DNA of 64,000 nucleotides from Brevundimonas sp. Its GTDB lineage: Bacteria > Pseudomonadota > Alphaproteobacteria > Caulobacterales > Caulobacteraceae. The translations under genes and the position numbers were made by a program. The notes under the pieces are model-generated. The model was given only the letters and a program-made list of their open reading frames with translations. It had not been told where the DNA came from and searched no databases. Position 1 is the first letter of the stretch. Each line of letters begins with the position of its first letter. Positions 35,430 to 43,982 of this stretch are shown one piece after another. The stretch is from the NCBI GenBank assembly GCA_003248965.1, contig QFQU01000018.1, positions 12,841-76,840 of the forward strand, given 5' to 3'.

Positions 35430-37943
35430 ATGCCCTCGTCCCGTCGCATGCTCGTGTCCGCTCTAGCCGTTGCGGCGGTCCTTTCGGGGGGCGCTGGCGC
35501 GACCCACGCCCAGACCGCGACGACCCAGGCTATTCCGGCCGCGGCCCGGGCGAATCCGGCCCTTTGGCCCGCCGCCGCCAGCCCAGCCGCGATCACGGAC
35601 GCGCGCACCGAAGCCTTCATCGGCGATCTGATGGCGCGGATGACGCTGGAAGAGAAGGTCGGTCAGATCATCCAGGCCGACATCGCCTCGATCACGCCGG
35701 CCGACCTCGCCGTCTATCCGATCGGCTCCATCCTGGCGGGGGGAAACTCTGCGCCCGGCGGAGATGAACGGGCGCCGTTGGAGGCCTGGGTCGCCCTGTC
35801 GCGGGCCTTCCGCACGGCCGCCGCAGAACGGCCGGGCGCGGCGATTCCGCTGATGTTCGGCATCGACGCCGTGCACGGACACAACAACATCGTCGGCGCG
35901 ACCCTGTTTCCGCACAACATCGGCCTGGGCGCGGCGCGCGATCCGGATCTGATCCGGCGGATCGGCGCGGCCACCGCCCAGGAAGTCGCCGCATCCGGCG
36001 CCGACTGGACCTTCGGCCCCACCCTGGCGACCCCTCGCAACGACCGCTGGGGGCGCGCCTACGAAGGCTATTCGGAAAGCCCGGAGATCGTGGCCGCCTA
36101 TGCCGGTCCGATGACCCTGGGTCTTCAGGGCGAACTGGTGTCCGGTCGTCCGCTGTCGGCGGACCACATCGCCGGTTCGGCTAAGCACTTCCTGGCCGAT
36201 GGCGGCACTGAAGGCGGTGCGGACCAGGGAGACGCGGTCATTTCCGAAGAGGAACTGATCGCCGTCCACGCCCAGGGCTATTTGCCGGCCATCGACGCCG
36301 GCGTCCTGACGGTCATGGCGTCCTTCTCCAGCTGGAACGGCGTAAAGACGACCGGCAACCCCTCGCTGCTGACAGACGTGCTGAAGTCCCGCATGGGCTT
36401 CAAGGGCTTCGTCGTGGGAGACTGGAACGCCCACGGCCAGATTCCGGGCTGCAGCAACGAAAGCTGCGCCCAGGCCATCAACGCCGGTTTGGACATGTTC
36501 ATGGCGCCCGACAGCTGGCGCGGCCTCTATGCGAACACCCTGGCCCAGGCGCGCGCCGGCCAGATTTCGGCCGCGCGTCTGGACGACGCCGTTCGTCGCA
36601 TCCTGCGGGTCAAGGTCAAGCTAGGCGTCTTCGATCGCGATCGCGCACTGGAAGGCCGGACGGACGTTCTGGGGTCGCCCGACCACCGTGCGCTGGCCCG
36701 CGAGGCGGTGCGCAAGTCGCTGGTCCTGCTCAAGAACGAAGGCGGCGTCCTGCCGATCCGGCCGGGCGCGCGCGTGCTGGTCGCCGGCGCCGCGGATTCG
36801 ATCGGCCAAGCCTCGGGCGGCTGGACGGTGACGTGGCAGGGCGCCGACACCACCAACGCGGACTTCCCCGGCGGGACCTCGATCTGGTCTGGTCTGCAGG
36901 CGGCGGTCGCGGCCGCCGGAGGCGTCGCCGACCTGCGGCCCGACGGCGACTATGTCGAACGCCCCGATGTGGCGGTGGTCGTCTTCGGAGAGACGCCATA
37001 CGCCGAATTCCAGGGCGACATCGAGACCCTGGATTTCGCTCCCGAGGAGCCTCTGGCGCTGCTGCGCCGGCTGAAGGCGGCGGGTATTCCCACGGTGTCG
37101 GTCTTCCTCAGCGGCCGCCCGTTGTGGACCAATCCCGAGATCAACGCCTCCGACGCCTTTGTCGCCGCCTGGTTGCCGGGAACGGAGGGCGCGGGCGTGG
37201 CCGACGTCCTGGTCGCGGGTCCAGACGGCCGCGCGCCGTTCGATTTCACCGGGCGGCTGTCCTTTTCCTGGCCCAAGACGGCGGATCAGGACGTGCTGAA
37301 CGTCGGCGAGCCCGGATACGATCCGCAGTTCGCCTATGGATACGGCCTGAGCTACGCCCGGCCGGCCCAGGTGGGGACCTTGGCGGAAGACCCCGGTCGC
37401 GTCGTGGTGCGCGGCAACCTGGACGGCTATTTCCGTGACGGGCGGGTGCTGGCGCCGTGGTCTCTGATACTGAGGGACGATGGCGGCGACGCCAGGGTGG
37501 GACAACGGCTTGCGGCTTCCAGTCCCCGGGCCAACCTGTCCGTCCGCGCCACCGACGGCTCGGCCCAGGAAAGCGCCATGGCTCTGACCTTCTCCGGTCC
37601 GGCGCAGGCGGTGATCTTCGGTCAGCCCGTCGATCTTTCGCGTCAGCGCAACGGCGACATGGTCCTGGCCTTCTCCGCCCGGTTGGACGCCGTGCCGACC
37701 GGCCCGGTCGAACTTGGTTTTGGACAGGACCGGATCGACATCGCCCCGCTGCTGGCGCAGGGCCGGGTCGGCGAATGGCGGCAGATCAGGGTCCGGCTGG
37801 CCTGTTTCGATGCGGCGCGCGCCGACGTCGCGGCGGTCGAGACGCCGTTCGTCCTGGCCTCGACGACGCCGCTGGCGCTGTCGCTGGCCGACATCCGCCT
37901 GGTCAGTCACGACACGGAGGCGACCTGTCCCGTCAAGCGGTAA
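35430..37943 (+). CDS. Glycoside hydrolase family 3, exo-beta-glucosidase
   Basis: An 837-residue exported enzyme (signal peptide with ALAVAAVLSGGAGATHAQ). The GH3 N-terminal barrel has GIDAVHGHNN, the AKHF motif near 251-254 and the nucleophile Asp331 in GFVVGDW. A GH3 C-terminal sandwich and an extra C-terminal domain follow, as in ExoP/BglX-like 1,3-1,4-beta-glucan exohydrolases. GAGG lies six bases before ATG 35430. It follows the TBDR but behind a strong terminator. With GH5 it could degrade beta-glucan to glucose in the periplasm. Confidence 0.92.
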   Translation: MPSSRRMLVSALAVAAVLSGGAGATHAQTATTQAIPAAARANPALWPAAASPAAITDARTEAFIGDLMARMTLEEKVGQIIQADIASITPADLAVYPIGSILAGGNSAPGGDERAPLEAWVALSRAFRTAAAERPGAAIPLMFGIDAVHGHNNIVGATLFPHNIGLGAARDPDLIRRIGAATAQEVAASGADWTFGPTLATPRNDRWGRAYEGYSESPEIVAAYAGPMTLGLQGELVSGRPLSADHIAGSAKHFLADGGTEGGADQGDAVISEEELIAVHAQGYLPAIDAGVLTVMASFSSWNGVKTTGNPSLLTDVLKSRMGFKGFVVGDWNAHGQIPGCSNESCAQAINAGLDMFMAPDSWRGLYANTLAQARAGQISAARLDDAVRRILRVKVKLGVFDRDRALEGRTDVLGSPDHRALAREAVRKSLVLLKNEGGVLPIRPGARVLVAGAADSIGQASGGWTVTWQGADTTNADFPGGTSIWSGLQAAVAAAGGVADLRPDGDYVERPDVAVVVFGETPYAEFQGDIETLDFAPEEPLALLRRLKAAGIPTVSVFLSGRPLWTNPEINASDAFVAAWLPGTEGAGVADVLVAGPDGRAPFDFTGRLSFSWPKTADQDVLNVGEPGYDPQFAYGYGLSYARPAQVGTLAEDPGRVVVRGNLDGYFRDGRVLAPWSLILRDDGGDARVGQRLAASSPRANLSVRATDGSAQESAMALTFSGPAQAVIFGQPVDLSRQRNGDMVLAFSARLDAVPTGPVELGFGQDRIDIAPLLAQGRVGEWRQIRVRLACFDAARADVAAVETPFVLASTTPLALSLADIRLVSHDTEATCPVKR

Positions 37944-38047
37944 TGGCCGAGCGCGTCGTCCGGATTTCCGGATTGGAAGACTCAATTCATTTGCCTGACG
38001 CCCGGTCATGATGATCCTGTCGCTCCAACAACGGCGAGGAGCGACGG

Positions 38048-39433
38048 ATGCGGTTTGACGGACAGGTGGCGATCGTTACGGGCGCCGGCGGTGGTCTGGG
38101 GCGCGAGCACGCCCTGGCGCTGGCGGCGCGTGGGGCCAAGGTGGTGGTCAACGATCTGGGCGGAGCGCGCGACGGCTCGGGCGGATCGGCCACGGCGGCC
38201 GAGGCCGTGGTCGCCGAGATCGAGGCCGCGGGCGGCGAGGCGATGGCCAATGCGGCCTCCGTCACGGACTTCGCCGCCGTACAGGCCATGGTCGATCAGG
38301 TCATGGCCAAGTGGGGCCGCATCGATATTCTGGTGAACAACGCCGGGGTGCTGCGCGACAAGAGCTTCGCCAAGATGGAGCTGGACGACTTCCGCTTCGT
38401 CGTCGACGTGCACCTGATGGGGGCGGTCAACTGCACCAAGGCGGTGTGGGAGATCATGCGGGCGCAGAATTACGGCCGCATCGTCATGACCACCTCGTCC
38501 TCGGGCCTCTACGGCAATTTCGGTCAGGCGAACTATGGCGCGGCCAAGATGGCGCTGGTAGGATTGATGCAGACCCTGGCGATCGAGGGGGCCAAGAACG
38601 ACATCCGCGTCAACTGCCTCGCGCCGACCGCCCACACCCGCATGACCGAGGACCTTGGCGCGGCCTTGCCGCTGGAGGCGCTGGCCCCGGCGCTGGTGAC
38701 GCCCGGCCTGCTGTATCTGGTCAGCAAGGACGCTCCGACCCGTGCGATCCTGGCGGCCGGCGCCGGCGGCTTTGAACGCGCCTATGTCACCCTGACCCAG
38801 GGCGACTTCATCGTGGGGCCGGAAGCGCCCGAACAGGTGGCGGCGCGGTTCGACGCCATCTCCGATCGCGACGGCGAGATCGTGCCCGACATGGGCGCCG
38901 CCCAGGGCATGATCGAACTGACCAAGCGCAGAAGGCCCACACGTCCTGACGACGTCGTGGTTTCAGGGCCGGGCGGCGATCTTCGGATCGTCCGCTCGAT
39001 CTGTCCGAAGCAGGAACAGCGCGCCATAGAGAGCGGCCAGGCCCGTCAGCAGGGCGACGCGCGGCCAGCTCTCGGCCAGACTGGCCCCCATGGCGTTGAA
39101 GCCGACGAAGGCAGGCACGGCGGCGGTCGAAGGCGACAGGTGCGCCAGCCAGACCAGGGGCTGAGGCATCATGAAGTGAGGCCAGGCCGAGCCTGCCAGA
39201 AAGAACAGCGGCGCGGACGTTCCCACCAGAACCTGAAGCACCCGTTCATGGCGGTCGAACAGGCCGCCCAGCCAGAGGCCCAGCGCCGAGACGGCGGCGG
39301 CGAAGAGGGGCGCGGTCACGAGGACGCCGGTCATGTCGCCGCCACGCGGGTAGTCCTGAACCCAGAAGACGAAGCCGAAATAGAGCAGGGTCGACAGGGT
39401 TCCGATGAGAGTCAGCGCCGCCCAGAGCCCTAG
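38048..39433 (+). CDS. SDR family oxidoreductase with abnormal C-terminal read-through
   Basis: Residues 1 to about 300 form a complete short-chain dehydrogenase: TGAGGGLG cofactor motif, NNAG, and YGAAK with the catalytic Tyr/Lys. The sequence GREHALALAARGAKVVVND is typical of the 3-hydroxyacyl-CoA dehydrogenase (MFE-2/17-beta-HSD4) type, suggesting fatty-acid or steroid-like substrates. A GAGGAG site precedes ATG 38048. The normal end would be near 38945, but the frame stays open for about 160 further residues. That tail is Arg/Gln/Gly-rich and antisense to the ABC permease gene. A missing base would bring in the TGA at 38947. The tail is probably not a real domain. Confidence 0.8.
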   Translation: MRFDGQVAIVTGAGGGLGREHALALAARGAKVVVNDLGGARDGSGGSATAAEAVVAEIEAAGGEAMANAASVTDFAAVQAMVDQVMAKWGRIDILVNNAGVLRDKSFAKMELDDFRFVVDVHLMGAVNCTKAVWEIMRAQNYGRIVMTTSSSGLYGNFGQANYGAAKMALVGLMQTLAIEGAKNDIRVNCLAPTAHTRMTEDLGAALPLEALAPALVTPGLLYLVSKDAPTRAILAAGAGGFERAYVTLTQGDFIVGPEAPEQVAARFDAISDRDGEIVPDMGAAQGMIELTKRRRPTRPDDVVVSGPGGDLRIVRSICPKQEQRAIESGQARQQGDARPALGQTGPHGVEADEGRHGGGRRRQVRQPDQGLRHHEVRPGRACQKEQRRGRSHQNLKHPFMAVEQAAQPEAQRRDGGGEEGRGHEDAGHVAATRVVLNPEDEAEIEQGRQGSDESQRRPEP

Positions 39434-41263
39434 CCGCGACGATAGACGGACGGGCGCAGCCCGGGTCTCGCGCCGCAGGGCCGCGATGACGCCGGCGCCC
39501 AGCAGCAATGTCTGCTGAAGGATGATGACGCTGACGGCCGGAACCGCGTAGTCGCCATAGCCCTCGGTCGGGTTGAACAGCGATTCCTGGCGAAGGGTCG
39601 GCGCCAGGCGGGCGGCGCGCGCCACCTCTGGCAGGCCATCAAGCCGCTTCTCGATCACGTCCAGAACCGCCGCGGCGGCGGTTTTGCCGACCGATGTGGC
39701 GCGGACCAGATAGCCGCCGTTCAGATAGACGGCCACGCCCTCCGGCGCGCCGCGCGCCAGTCCCGCCTCGAACCCCTTGGGCAGGACGATCACGCCGTCG
39801 ACCGCGCCGCGTCGCATCAAGGCCTGGGCGTCTGCGGTCGATCGGGCGACGGCCGCGACGTCGATGGCGCGGGCGGCGTCCAGGTCTTGAACCAGGGTCC
39901 GGACCAGGGGGGTGTCGGTCTCTGCGACCACCGCCAGCGGCAGGCCGGTGGCGGTCTGCCCGGAATAGGCGGCCGGATAATAGAAGGCGTAGAGGCCGAC
40001 CGCGAGGATCAGCAGGCTGGCGACGGGCCGGGTGCGGACGATGTTGGCGAACACGGCCCCGAAGGCCGCCAGGAAGCCGCGCTGGGGCAGGGGAAAGGAC
40101 AGGGTCTCCGTCTTCGGCTCGCGCTTTCCACGCCAGGCCACGGCCAGGATCGCCAGACCGAGCGCCGCAACGGTCACGACGCCCAGAACCGCGAGGTCGC
40201 CGAGGACGCCGGAGATCGCGCCGTCCGTCACCATCTGGCTGGTCTGGAGGCGAAGGTAATAGGTGTAGGGCAGGATGTCGCTCCAGATCCGGGCGAACCG
40301 GGGAGCGTGGTCCAGCGGCAGGGTGCCGTTCGAAAAGGCGATGGCGGCGCCTGCATAGACGGCCGTGGCCGAGAAGGCCGTGTCGATATCGCCAGCCGCC
40401 GCGACCAGCAGGGCCGACAGGGCGACGCTGACGGCGATCAGCGCCGCCATTCCCAGCAGAAGCAGGGGCAGGGACCCGGCGACGCCCCAGCCGCGAAAAC
40501 CGCACAGCCAGACGATCCAGGCGAACCCCCACAGGGTGAAGACGATGAAATGCGGCAGCAGCCGCCCGATCAGGGCCGCCGCCGTGCGGCCCCGGTTGGC
40601 GTGCCGGAACGCCTTGAACGAGCCGCCGTCCATCAGCCGCCCGACCGCCAGCACCGCCGAACAGGCCGCCAGCAGATGCAGCACGCCCGGCGCCAGCAGA
40701 CCGCCCAGAAACAGTTCGAAGTTCAGCTGTGGATTGCCGACGATCGAAACCTGGACCGCGGGCGGCTGGAGCGTCGAGGCCGGCGCGCCCATCTGTCGCG
40801 CGCGCTGTTCCAGAATCGGCGCTGCGGCGGCGGCGATCGCGACGCTCTGGCCCGTCGCAGACAGGGCGCCGACAGTCTGATAGGCGCCGTTGAAATAGAC
40901 CGTTATCTGTTCTGGCCGCCGAAAGGCGTTTCGGCTGAACCCGGCGGGGAAGTGGGCGATGCTGTAGATCTTGCCTTGCCGCATCAGGCTCAGGGCCGCG
41001 TCCAGGGTGGCGGGCGAATAGGCGACGCGCACGCCTGGGCTGGCTTGCATGTTGCGTATCGCCGCGCGGCTGAAGGCGGAACGGTCCTGATCGACCACGG
41101 CGGTGGGTGCGTGACGGATGACGCCGGACGCCAGCATGGCCCCGATGACGACCAGCAGGATCAGCGGCAGGCCGAAGGCGACGAAGGCGTCCCAAGGCCG
41201 GGTGGTCAACAGCCGCGTCTCGGCCCGGACGGCGGCGCGGAATCCGCCGGTGTCGGCCGTCAC
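38963..41263 (-). CDS. Tandem-fused ABC-2 type permease (two YhhJ-like halves)
   Basis: A 766-residue membrane protein made of two ABC-2 permease units, about 1-385 and 390-766. Each half has an N-terminal helix, a periplasmic domain and a C-terminal helix bundle. The halves align: YFNGAYQTVGALSATGQ in the first matches YLNGGYLVRATSVGKT in the second, and HFPAGFSRNAF matches VLPKGFEAGLA. YbhR/YbhS-type permeases are normally two separate proteins working with an ATPase. The start overlaps the HlyD stop by four bases. No ATP-binding protein is encoded nearby. The 3' part is antisense to the SDR read-through tail. Confidence 0.82.
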   Translation of the reverse strand: MTADTGGFRAAVRAETRLLTTRPWDAFVAFGLPLILLVVIGAMLASGVIRHAPTAVVDQDRSAFSRAAIRNMQASPGVRVAYSPATLDAALSLMRQGKIYSIAHFPAGFSRNAFRRPEQITVYFNGAYQTVGALSATGQSVAIAAAAAPILEQRARQMGAPASTLQPPAVQVSIVGNPQLNFELFLGGLLAPGVLHLLAACSAVLAVGRLMDGGSFKAFRHANRGRTAAALIGRLLPHFIVFTLWGFAWIVWLCGFRGWGVAGSLPLLLLGMAALIAVSVALSALLVAAAGDIDTAFSATAVYAGAAIAFSNGTLPLDHAPRFARIWSDILPYTYYLRLQTSQMVTDGAISGVLGDLAVLGVVTVAALGLAILAVAWRGKREPKTETLSFPLPQRGFLAAFGAVFANIVRTRPVASLLILAVGLYAFYYPAAYSGQTATGLPLAVVAETDTPLVRTLVQDLDAARAIDVAAVARSTADAQALMRRGAVDGVIVLPKGFEAGLARGAPEGVAVYLNGGYLVRATSVGKTAAAAVLDVIEKRLDGLPEVARAARLAPTLRQESLFNPTEGYGDYAVPAVSVIILQQTLLLGAGVIAALRRETRAAPVRLSSRLGLWAALTLIGTLSTLLYFGFVFWVQDYPRGGDMTGVLVTAPLFAAAVSALGLWLGGLFDRHERVLQVLVGTSAPLFFLAGSAWPHFMMPQPLVWLAHLSPSTAAVPAFVGFNAMGASLAESWPRVALLTGLAALYGALFLLRTDRADDPKIAARP

Positions 41264-42288
41264 CGCCGCGACCAGTCGAACAGAACGCTCATTCCGGGAC
41301 GCAGAGTCGGTATCGGCCGGACCGGCTTGGCCTTGGCCTCGAAGCTGCGCACGTCATATCCGCCAGACTGGCGCGTGGAGCGCCAGGTGGCGAACTCGCC
41401 CTGCGGGCTGATCGCCGTGACGCGGAAGGCGACGTTCTTCAGGCCCAGGGCGGGAACGTCGCCGGTCAGGGTCGCGCCGATTTTCAGATCGTGGAACTGA
41501 TCCTCGCGCACGGTGAACGTGATCCACGGATCGGCCGTATCGACGATGGTGAAGACCGGCACGCCGATCAGGACCAGTTCGCCCACGTTGGAAAAGCGCT
41601 GGGACACTTCGCCGGCGTGTGGCGCGACCAGGCGCGTCTCGGCCTTGAGACTGTCGGTTTCGGCGACGGCCGCCTGGGCTCCGCTGACCTGGGCGTCGGC
41701 GACCGTGCGCTCCTGCGGGCGCAGACCGGCGGCGGCCTTGAGGTATTGCTGGCGCGCGGCCTCGGCCTGGGAGGCGGTCGCGGCGCGTGCGGCTACGGCT
41801 TCGTCGCGGCGCTGAGCCGAGATGACGCCTTCGGCGAACAGTGTTTCGGCGCGCCGGGCGGTCTGGTCGGCCAGACGCGCGGCGGCCTGGGTGCTGCGCC
41901 AGACGGATTCGACCGAGCGGACATCTTCGGGGCGAGCGCCTTCGCGGCTCATCGACTGGACGGCCTGGGCGGATTGCAGCAGGGCGCGGGCCTGGGCGTC
42001 CTTGGCTTCGATCTCGGGGCTGCTGAGCACCGCGAGAACCTCGCCGGCCGCGACCTGCTGGCCCTCCGAGGCCAGAAGCTGTTCGACGCGGCTGGGCGCC
42101 TTGGTCGCCACGGTGAAGGTTTCCGCCTCGACCATGCCCTGGACCTGGTCTGCGGGCGGCCGCGCCGCCAGGACCAGACCCACGACGATGAACACCAGCA
42201 GCAAGGCGACGCCGACCGCGATCAGCCAGAAGCGCAGCGGACGGCGACGGGTCGGAGCTGGCGGAGAAGGGGCGGGCGTATCGCTCAT
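41260..42288 (-). CDS. HlyD family membrane fusion protein
   Basis: A 342-residue periplasmic adaptor. One N-terminal membrane segment lies at about residues 19-41, followed by half-lipoyl motifs (VAAGEVLAVLSSPEI and VAPHAGEVSQRF), a long alanine/glutamine-rich coiled-coil between them (about 85-195) and a barrel domain. It bridges the inner-membrane permease and the TolC-like channel. It overlaps both neighbours by four bases (ATGA), so the three genes form one operon with coupled translation. It resembles YbhG/EmrA-type adaptors. Confidence 0.9.
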   Translation of the reverse strand: MSDTPAPSPPAPTRRRPLRFWLIAVGVALLLVFIVVGLVLAARPPADQVQGMVEAETFTVATKAPSRVEQLLASEGQQVAAGEVLAVLSSPEIEAKDAQARALLQSAQAVQSMSREGARPEDVRSVESVWRSTQAAARLADQTARRAETLFAEGVISAQRRDEAVAARAATASQAEAARQQYLKAAAGLRPQERTVADAQVSGAQAAVAETDSLKAETRLVAPHAGEVSQRFSNVGELVLIGVPVFTIVDTADPWITFTVREDQFHDLKIGATLTGDVPALGLKNVAFRVTAISPQGEFATWRSTRQSGGYDVRSFEAKAKPVRPIPTLRPGMSVLFDWSRR

Positions 42289-43862
42289 GGGGCGCTGATC
42301 CGGTCGTCGCGTTCGAGGAAGTCGTCGAGGCCTTGCTGGCCGCCGGCGGCCGCAAGCAAGGCCGCCAGGCTGAGGTCGTATTCATAGGCCGCGGCGGCGC
42401 GTTGCAGCCGGGCCGCGCCCAGAAGGTTGCGGGCGTCCACCACGGCCGCTGCGGTCGCTTCGCCCTCGCGGAAGCCGATCTCCTGCACGCGCAGATTCTC
42501 CTGGGCGGCCGTCAGGCTGGACTCCATCGACAGGAATTGCCGGCGCGACAACTCGACCTGATTGTAGGCGCGCGTCACCAGAAGGCGAATGTCGTCGCGC
42601 GCCTGGCGCTCGCCTTCGCCGGCCGCCATCGCCTGGGCGCGGGCCGCGCCGGCCATGCGTCGCCGGTCGATGGAAGACATCAGCGTATAGCGCGCGCCGA
42701 CGCCGACGGCCCAATCCGGCTCCGTCGGCAGGGCGTTGTCGGGGTTCAGGTTGTAGGTTCCGAAGGCGTAGACCGACGGCCGCAGGCGAGAGACCGCCAG
42801 ATCGACCCCCGCCTCGGCCAGGTCACGCCCTGCCCGAGCCTGGGCGATGCGGGCGTTCGACTGGACGGCCTGGCTCACGAAGACGTCCATCGGACCGACG
42901 GAGGCGCGGTTGACGAACAAAGCGGTGGTGGGTTGCACACCGGCCTCGACGCCCACCACGCGGCCCAGGGACTGGACGGCGTTGTCGTATTCCAGTTGGG
43001 CGCGCTCCAGCTGTCGCTGCGACGCGTCGCGCGCGACCTCGACCTGGAGACGCTGGGATCGGCTGAGCACGCCTTCCTCCTCCATCCGCCGGGCGTTGCG
43101 CAGATGCAGATCGAACCCGTCGCGGGTGTCGGTGGCGATCCGCACCGCCTCGGCCGCCAGGACCTGGCCGAAATAGGCCCGCGCCAGGTTGACCGATTCC
43201 AGGTCCATCGCCTCGCGCCGCCGCGCCTGCGCCAAATCGCTGTTGGCGGCGGCGGCGCGTTGCAGCGCGGGAATGGCGCCGCCCGTATAGATGGGCTGGA
43301 GCGCCGTCACGGTGGGCCGAAAGGCGGTGTCCTCGACCTCAAGCCGCACGTCGGACGGCAGGGCGGCGAACACCTCGGGCAGGGCGGCCTGGAGTCGCTG
43401 GCCGATTGTCTGGAGAATGTCGCCGGGCAGACCCGGCAGGTCCGCGATCAGTCCCGGTATCGCCTCGCCCAGTTCGATCTGGGCCGCGTCGTATGCCTTA
43501 GTCAGCGAGAGATCGAAACTCTTGTGATAGCGAATCGCCTGGGCGTCGATCGCGACAGTGGGACGCCGCAGGCCGGCCGCCGCCTCCGCCTGGTTCCGCG
43601 CGGCCTCGACGCCGTAGTCGGCCGCGCGCGTCAGGGAGGACGTCGATCTCAGACGGGCGTCCGCCTCGGCATAGGACAGGGGGGAGCGTTCCAGCGTCGA
43701 TTGTTGCGCCGCGCTCGTCGCGGCCATCGCCAGCGACAGACCTATGCCTATCAGGCCCACGACGCCGTCCCGAACGCGTCGGCGATCAGAACGCCGTCTG
43801 CGACCCTCGATCCTGCGATGACCACCTAGTCCCCTCCGCCCGGGCCAACTGCCGATACCCAT
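42285..43862 (-). CDS. TolC family outer-membrane efflux protein
   Basis: A 525-residue protein with the repeated outer-membrane efflux domain: long alpha-helical hairpins such as ARNQAEAAAGLRRPTV and VSQAVQSNARIAQARAGRDLAEA, and a signal-like segment GVVGLIGIGLSLAMAATSAA. The start is uncertain. ATG 43862 adds an Arg-rich stretch of about 33 residues before the signal sequence and has a poor ribosome site, while GTG 43760 starts directly at the hydrophobic part. It is first in the operon with HlyD and the fused permease. Confidence 0.88.
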   Translation of the reverse strand: MGIGSWPGRRGLGGHRRIEGRRRRSDRRRVRDGVVGLIGIGLSLAMAATSAAQQSTLERSPLSYAEADARLRSTSSLTRAADYGVEAARNQAEAAAGLRRPTVAIDAQAIRYHKSFDLSLTKAYDAAQIELGEAIPGLIADLPGLPGDILQTIGQRLQAALPEVFAALPSDVRLEVEDTAFRPTVTALQPIYTGGAIPALQRAAAANSDLAQARRREAMDLESVNLARAYFGQVLAAEAVRIATDTRDGFDLHLRNARRMEEEGVLSRSQRLQVEVARDASQRQLERAQLEYDNAVQSLGRVVGVEAGVQPTTALFVNRASVGPMDVFVSQAVQSNARIAQARAGRDLAEAGVDLAVSRLRPSVYAFGTYNLNPDNALPTEPDWAVGVGARYTLMSSIDRRRMAGAARAQAMAAGEGERQARDDIRLLVTRAYNQVELSRRQFLSMESSLTAAQENLRVQEIGFREGEATAAAVVDARNLLGAARLQRAAAAYEYDLSLAALLAAAGGQQGLDDFLERDDRISAP

Positions 43863-43941
43863 TTCTGAAACGTGTACGGGCTTTTGTCGTCGTTGAGTAG
43901 GGCGCAGGCGTTTGGCGCATCGGGCCGGCTCGGTTCGGACC

Positions 43942-43969
43942 GCGGCGGGCGTTGGACCACGCCCGCCGC
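43942..43969 (-). terminator. GC hairpin after the M14 peptidase gene
   Basis: A perfect 11-bp stem (GCGGCGGGCGT / ACGCCCGCCGC) with a 6-base loop lies 14 bases past the stop on the minus strand. There is no T run, so it may stabilise the 3' end rather than terminate. Confidence 0.4.
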
Positions 43970-43982
43970 GACCTGATGCAGG

